From positions 2,915,001 through 2,979,000 of the forward strand of contig NZ_CP089507.1 in assembly GCF_021233355.1 (NCBI RefSeq): a stretch of DNA of 64,000 nt. The letters run 5' to 3'. Shown piece by piece: positions 61,853 through 64,000 of the stretch (its first letter is position 1; the number at the start of each line of letters is the position of its first letter). The DNA comes from Luteimonas fraxinea (GTDB lineage: Bacteria; Pseudomonadota; Gammaproteobacteria; Xanthomonadales; Xanthomonadaceae). Under the pieces are notes generated by a model. That model searched no databases. It was not told the origin of the DNA and saw only the letters and a list, made by a program, of their open reading frames with translations. A program made the translations under genes and the position numbers.

Positions 61853-63154
61853 TCAGGCGCCGACGTAAGTCAGCACGCCGGCGATGGTGGCCGTCATCAG
61901 CGTGGCGATCGTGCCGCCCAGCACCGCGCGCAGGCCGAAGCGCGCCAGGTCCTGGCGACGGTCGGGGGCAAGCCCGCCGATGCCGCCGATCTGGATCGCG
62001 ATCGAGCTGAAGTTGGCGAAGCCGCACAGCGCGTAGGTCGCGATCAGACGGCCCTGCTCGCTGAGCACCACGCCGTCGACGCGGCCGTTGACGATGTCGG
62101 CCAGCTGCAGGTACGCGACGAATTCGTTGATGACGATCTTCTGGCCGATCAGCGAACCGACCACCGAGGCGTCCTGCCACGGCACGCCGATCAGCCACGC
62201 GATCGGCGCCAGCACGAAACCGAAGATCGTCGCCAGGTTGGTCGGCTTGCCGATCGCTTCCGCCAGACCGGTGACTTCGCCGATCCACTCCAGCGGGTAG
62301 TTCACCATCGCGATCAGCGCGATGAAGGCCAGCAGCATCGCGCCGATGTTCAGCGCCAGACGCAGGCCGTCTCCGGCGCCTGCGGCCGCGGCGTCGATGA
62401 TGTTGCTGGTGGTCTTCTCGACCTCCATCTTCACCGTGCCGCGGGTCAGCGGCTCACCGGTTTCGGGAATCAGGATCTTGGCGATCACCAGCGTCGCCGG
62501 CGCGGCCATGATCGACGCGGCCAGCAGATGCTTGGCGTAGAACGCCTGCTCTTCCGGATTGCCGCCGCCGAGCATGCCGACGTACGCGGCCAGCACGCCG
62601 CCGGCGATGTGCGCCATGCCGCCGATCATCATCGTGATGAGTTCGGACTGGGTCATCCGCGAGATGTAGGGGCGCACGGTCAGCGGCGCTTCGGTCTGGC
62701 CGATGAAGACGCTGGCGCAGACGCTGGTGGTCTCGGCGCCGGATACGCGCATCACCTTGGTGATCGCCGAGGCCATGATCCGCACGACGAACTGCATGAT
62801 GCCCAGGTGGTACATCACGCCCATCAGCGCGGCGAAGAAGATGATCGTCGGCAGCACCTGGAAGGCGAAGATGAAGCCGTAGGTCTCGATGTTCATCAGG
62901 CTGCCGAAGATGAACTCCGAGCCGGCGTTGACGAACGAGAGAATCCTGACGAAGCCGTGGCCGAGCGCGTCGAACACCTCGCGGCCACCGGGCACGCGCA
63001 GCACGACGGCGGCGAACGCGATCTGCAGCGTCACGCCGGTGACGACCAGTTTCCAGTCGACCTTGCGCTTGTTGTTGGAGAACAGCCACGTGATCGCGAG
63101 CAGCACGGCCAGTCCGAACAGGCCGAAGCCGATCCGCGTCAAGTCATCCATCAT
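61853..63154 (-). CDS. nupC: Concentrative nucleoside transporter (NupC/CNT)
   Basis: 433 aa from the ATG at 63154. CNT-family pattern of about ten hydrophobic segments, with conserved GSEFIFGSL, VFIGQTEAPLTVRPYI, TVKME..TTSNIIDAAAAGAGDGLRLALNI, GQKIVINEFVAYL and CGFANFSSIAIQIGGIG. It imports nucleosides with H+ or Na+. First gene of the operon with rbsK. In-frame sequence upstream of the ATG has no family similarity. Confidence 0.95.
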   Translation of the reverse strand: MMDDLTRIGFGLFGLAVLLAITWLFSNNKRKVDWKLVVTGVTLQIAFAAVVLRVPGGREVFDALGHGFVRILSFVNAGSEFIFGSLMNIETYGFIFAFQVLPTIIFFAALMGVMYHLGIMQFVVRIMASAITKVMRVSGAETTSVCASVFIGQTEAPLTVRPYISRMTQSELITMMIGGMAHIAGGVLAAYVGMLGGGNPEEQAFYAKHLLAASIMAAPATLVIAKILIPETGEPLTRGTVKMEVEKTTSNIIDAAAAGAGDGLRLALNIGAMLLAFIALIAMVNYPLEWIGEVTGLAEAIGKPTNLATIFGFVLAPIAWLIGVPWQDASVVGSLIGQKIVINEFVAYLQLADIVNGRVDGVVLSEQGRLIATYALCGFANFSSIAIQIGGIGGLAPDRRQDLARFGLRAVLGGTIATLMTATIAGVLTYVGA

Positions 63155-63238
63155 GGCCCCCGGGCCCTTCGCCAAGTCGCGCAGCCTAGTGCAGCGGGCC
63201 GGCCCGGGCAACCACAGCACCTGTGAAAACGCCGTCGT

Positions 63239-64000
63239 TCAGGCGTCACGCGCTTCCACGCGGTTGCGGCCGGCGCGCTTGGCCTGCTGCAGACGACGGT
63301 CGGCGACGCCGAGCAGGGCCGACACGTCGCCGCCATCGGGCGGAAACGCGGCGAGTCCGGCGCTGAAGCTCAGCGGCAGCGGGCGCCCGTCGCGATCGAC
63401 CACCAGAGACTCGTTGCACATGTCGCGTCGCAACCGGTCCAGCCGTTCCCACGCGCTGCCGGCCGGACAGCGCAGCAGCAGCACGAATTCCTGCCCGCCG
63501 ATCCGCGACAGCGATTCGTCGTCTTCCAGCATCGTCTGCAGCCGCAGCGCGATGCCGCGGATCGCGCGGTCGCCGGCGCGCGGGCCGGCATCGGCGTTGA
63601 TCCGGCGGAAGCCGTCGAGATCGAGCAGGCCCAGCGTCAGCGAGCGGCCTTCGCGGCGCGAGTCCGCGAGTTGCCGAGGCGCGTGCTGCAGCAGCCAGGC
63701 GCGGTTGGGCAGGCCGGTCAGGCCGTCGCGTCCGGACAGATCCACCAGCCGCTGCATGCGATAGACGACCGCGCAGGCGACCACCGTCATCATCGCCAGC
63801 AGCAACAGACGCTCGACCTGTCCGGCGACCGAGGCCACGCCGTAACCGAGTGACGCCGGCCGCGCTTCGCCGGTGCCGGCCATCAGCGCGATCGCCAGCA
63901 CCGCGTACTGCACGACCGCCAGCCCGCCGACATACAACGCCAGGCGTCCGTCGTTGCGCAGCGCGGTGAGCGCGATCGCCAGCATGTAGAAGTTCCACAC
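63239..64000 (-). CDS. GGDEF-domain protein with degenerate active site, 5' part missing
   Basis: The window ends inside the gene, so the N-terminus is not seen (a GTG at 64000 may be chance). The visible 253 residues have three to four TM helices and then a GGDEF domain (DGLTGLPNRAWLL, GLLDLDGFRRINADAG). The active site reads RIGGQEFVLLL: Gln replaces the third residue, which is normally Asp or Glu, so catalytic activity is doubtful and it may act as an effector or scaffold. Confidence 0.88.
   Translation of the reverse strand: MWNFYMLAIALTALRNDGRLALYVGGLAVVQYAVLAIALMAGTGEARPASLGYGVASVAGQVERLLLLAMMTVVACAVVYRMQRLVDLSGRDGLTGLPNRAWLLQHAPRQLADSRREGRSLTLGLLDLDGFRRINADAGPRAGDRAIRGIALRLQTMLEDDESLSRIGGQEFVLLLRCPAGSAWERLDRLRRDMCNESLVVDRDGRPLPLSFSAGLAAFPPDGGDVSALLGVADRRLQQAKRAGRNRVEARDA

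Overview
The window looks like a chromosomal segment of a high-GC gammaproteobacterium of the Xanthomonadaceae (Lysobacter/Luteimonas-like). The evidence is the very GC-rich core genes from about 35.7 kb onward, a SAH riboswitch in front of ahcY, a membrane-anchored malate:quinone oxidoreductase and an Anbu-type protease cluster. The genus is an inference; no rRNA or complete tRNA is present.

The first 35.7 kb is an accessory region: lower and uneven GC, many small orphan genes, several broken genes and long gene-poor gaps. It ends abruptly at 35672-35694, where the last ~22 nt of a tRNA-Gly gene (through CCA) sit directly in front of that tRNA's apparent terminator. This is the typical scar of an integrative element inserted in a tRNA-Gly gene; the other end lies upstream of the window. 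Mobility genes are a decayed tyrosine integrase (N-terminally truncated, one in-frame amber codon), a TraD-like accessory protein, a MobA/MobL relaxase and an oriT-like hairpin region between the last two.

The cargo, in order: (i) two tandem-duplicated tiny secreted peptides with Cys and Ile-rich tails next to a CxxC lipoprotein; (ii) a stand-alone Cas2-like protein followed by a frameshifted DUF4209 gene; (iii) an AspH-type 2OG hydroxylase with an ABC membrane domain lacking an ATPase domain; (iv) a lipoprotein / small helical protein / DUF2235 lipase-like operon; (v) a Sec-exported RHS protein with a variable C-terminal toxin-like tip and an overlapping 3-4 TM candidate immunity gene; (vi) two H-NS-like proteins around a DUF3606 protein, one with a 13-C tract just upstream; (vii) a XRE regulator with a perfect 19-bp palindrome and a divergent three-gene envelope operon; (viii) a 1032-aa coiled-coil-containing protein with a 615-aa pre-toxin-TG / PD-(D/E)XK nuclease toxin. 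Much of this looks like inter-bacterial competition and envelope stress biology.

From 35.8 kb to the end the window is ordinary core genome: RimK-like ligase, an OmpR-family two-component system, metF, mqo, two GGDEF proteins, ahcY with its riboswitch, metK, a LysM protein, an S9 peptidase, an Anbu/alpha-E/ATP-grasp cluster, an acyltransferase/LpxH-like pair, a DUF457 hydrolase, dusB, and a ribokinase/nucleoside transporter pair. metF, ahcY and metK all serve the S-adenosylmethionine cycle and share one strand within 16 kb. Two large inverted-repeat elements and one hairpin repeat lie between core genes.
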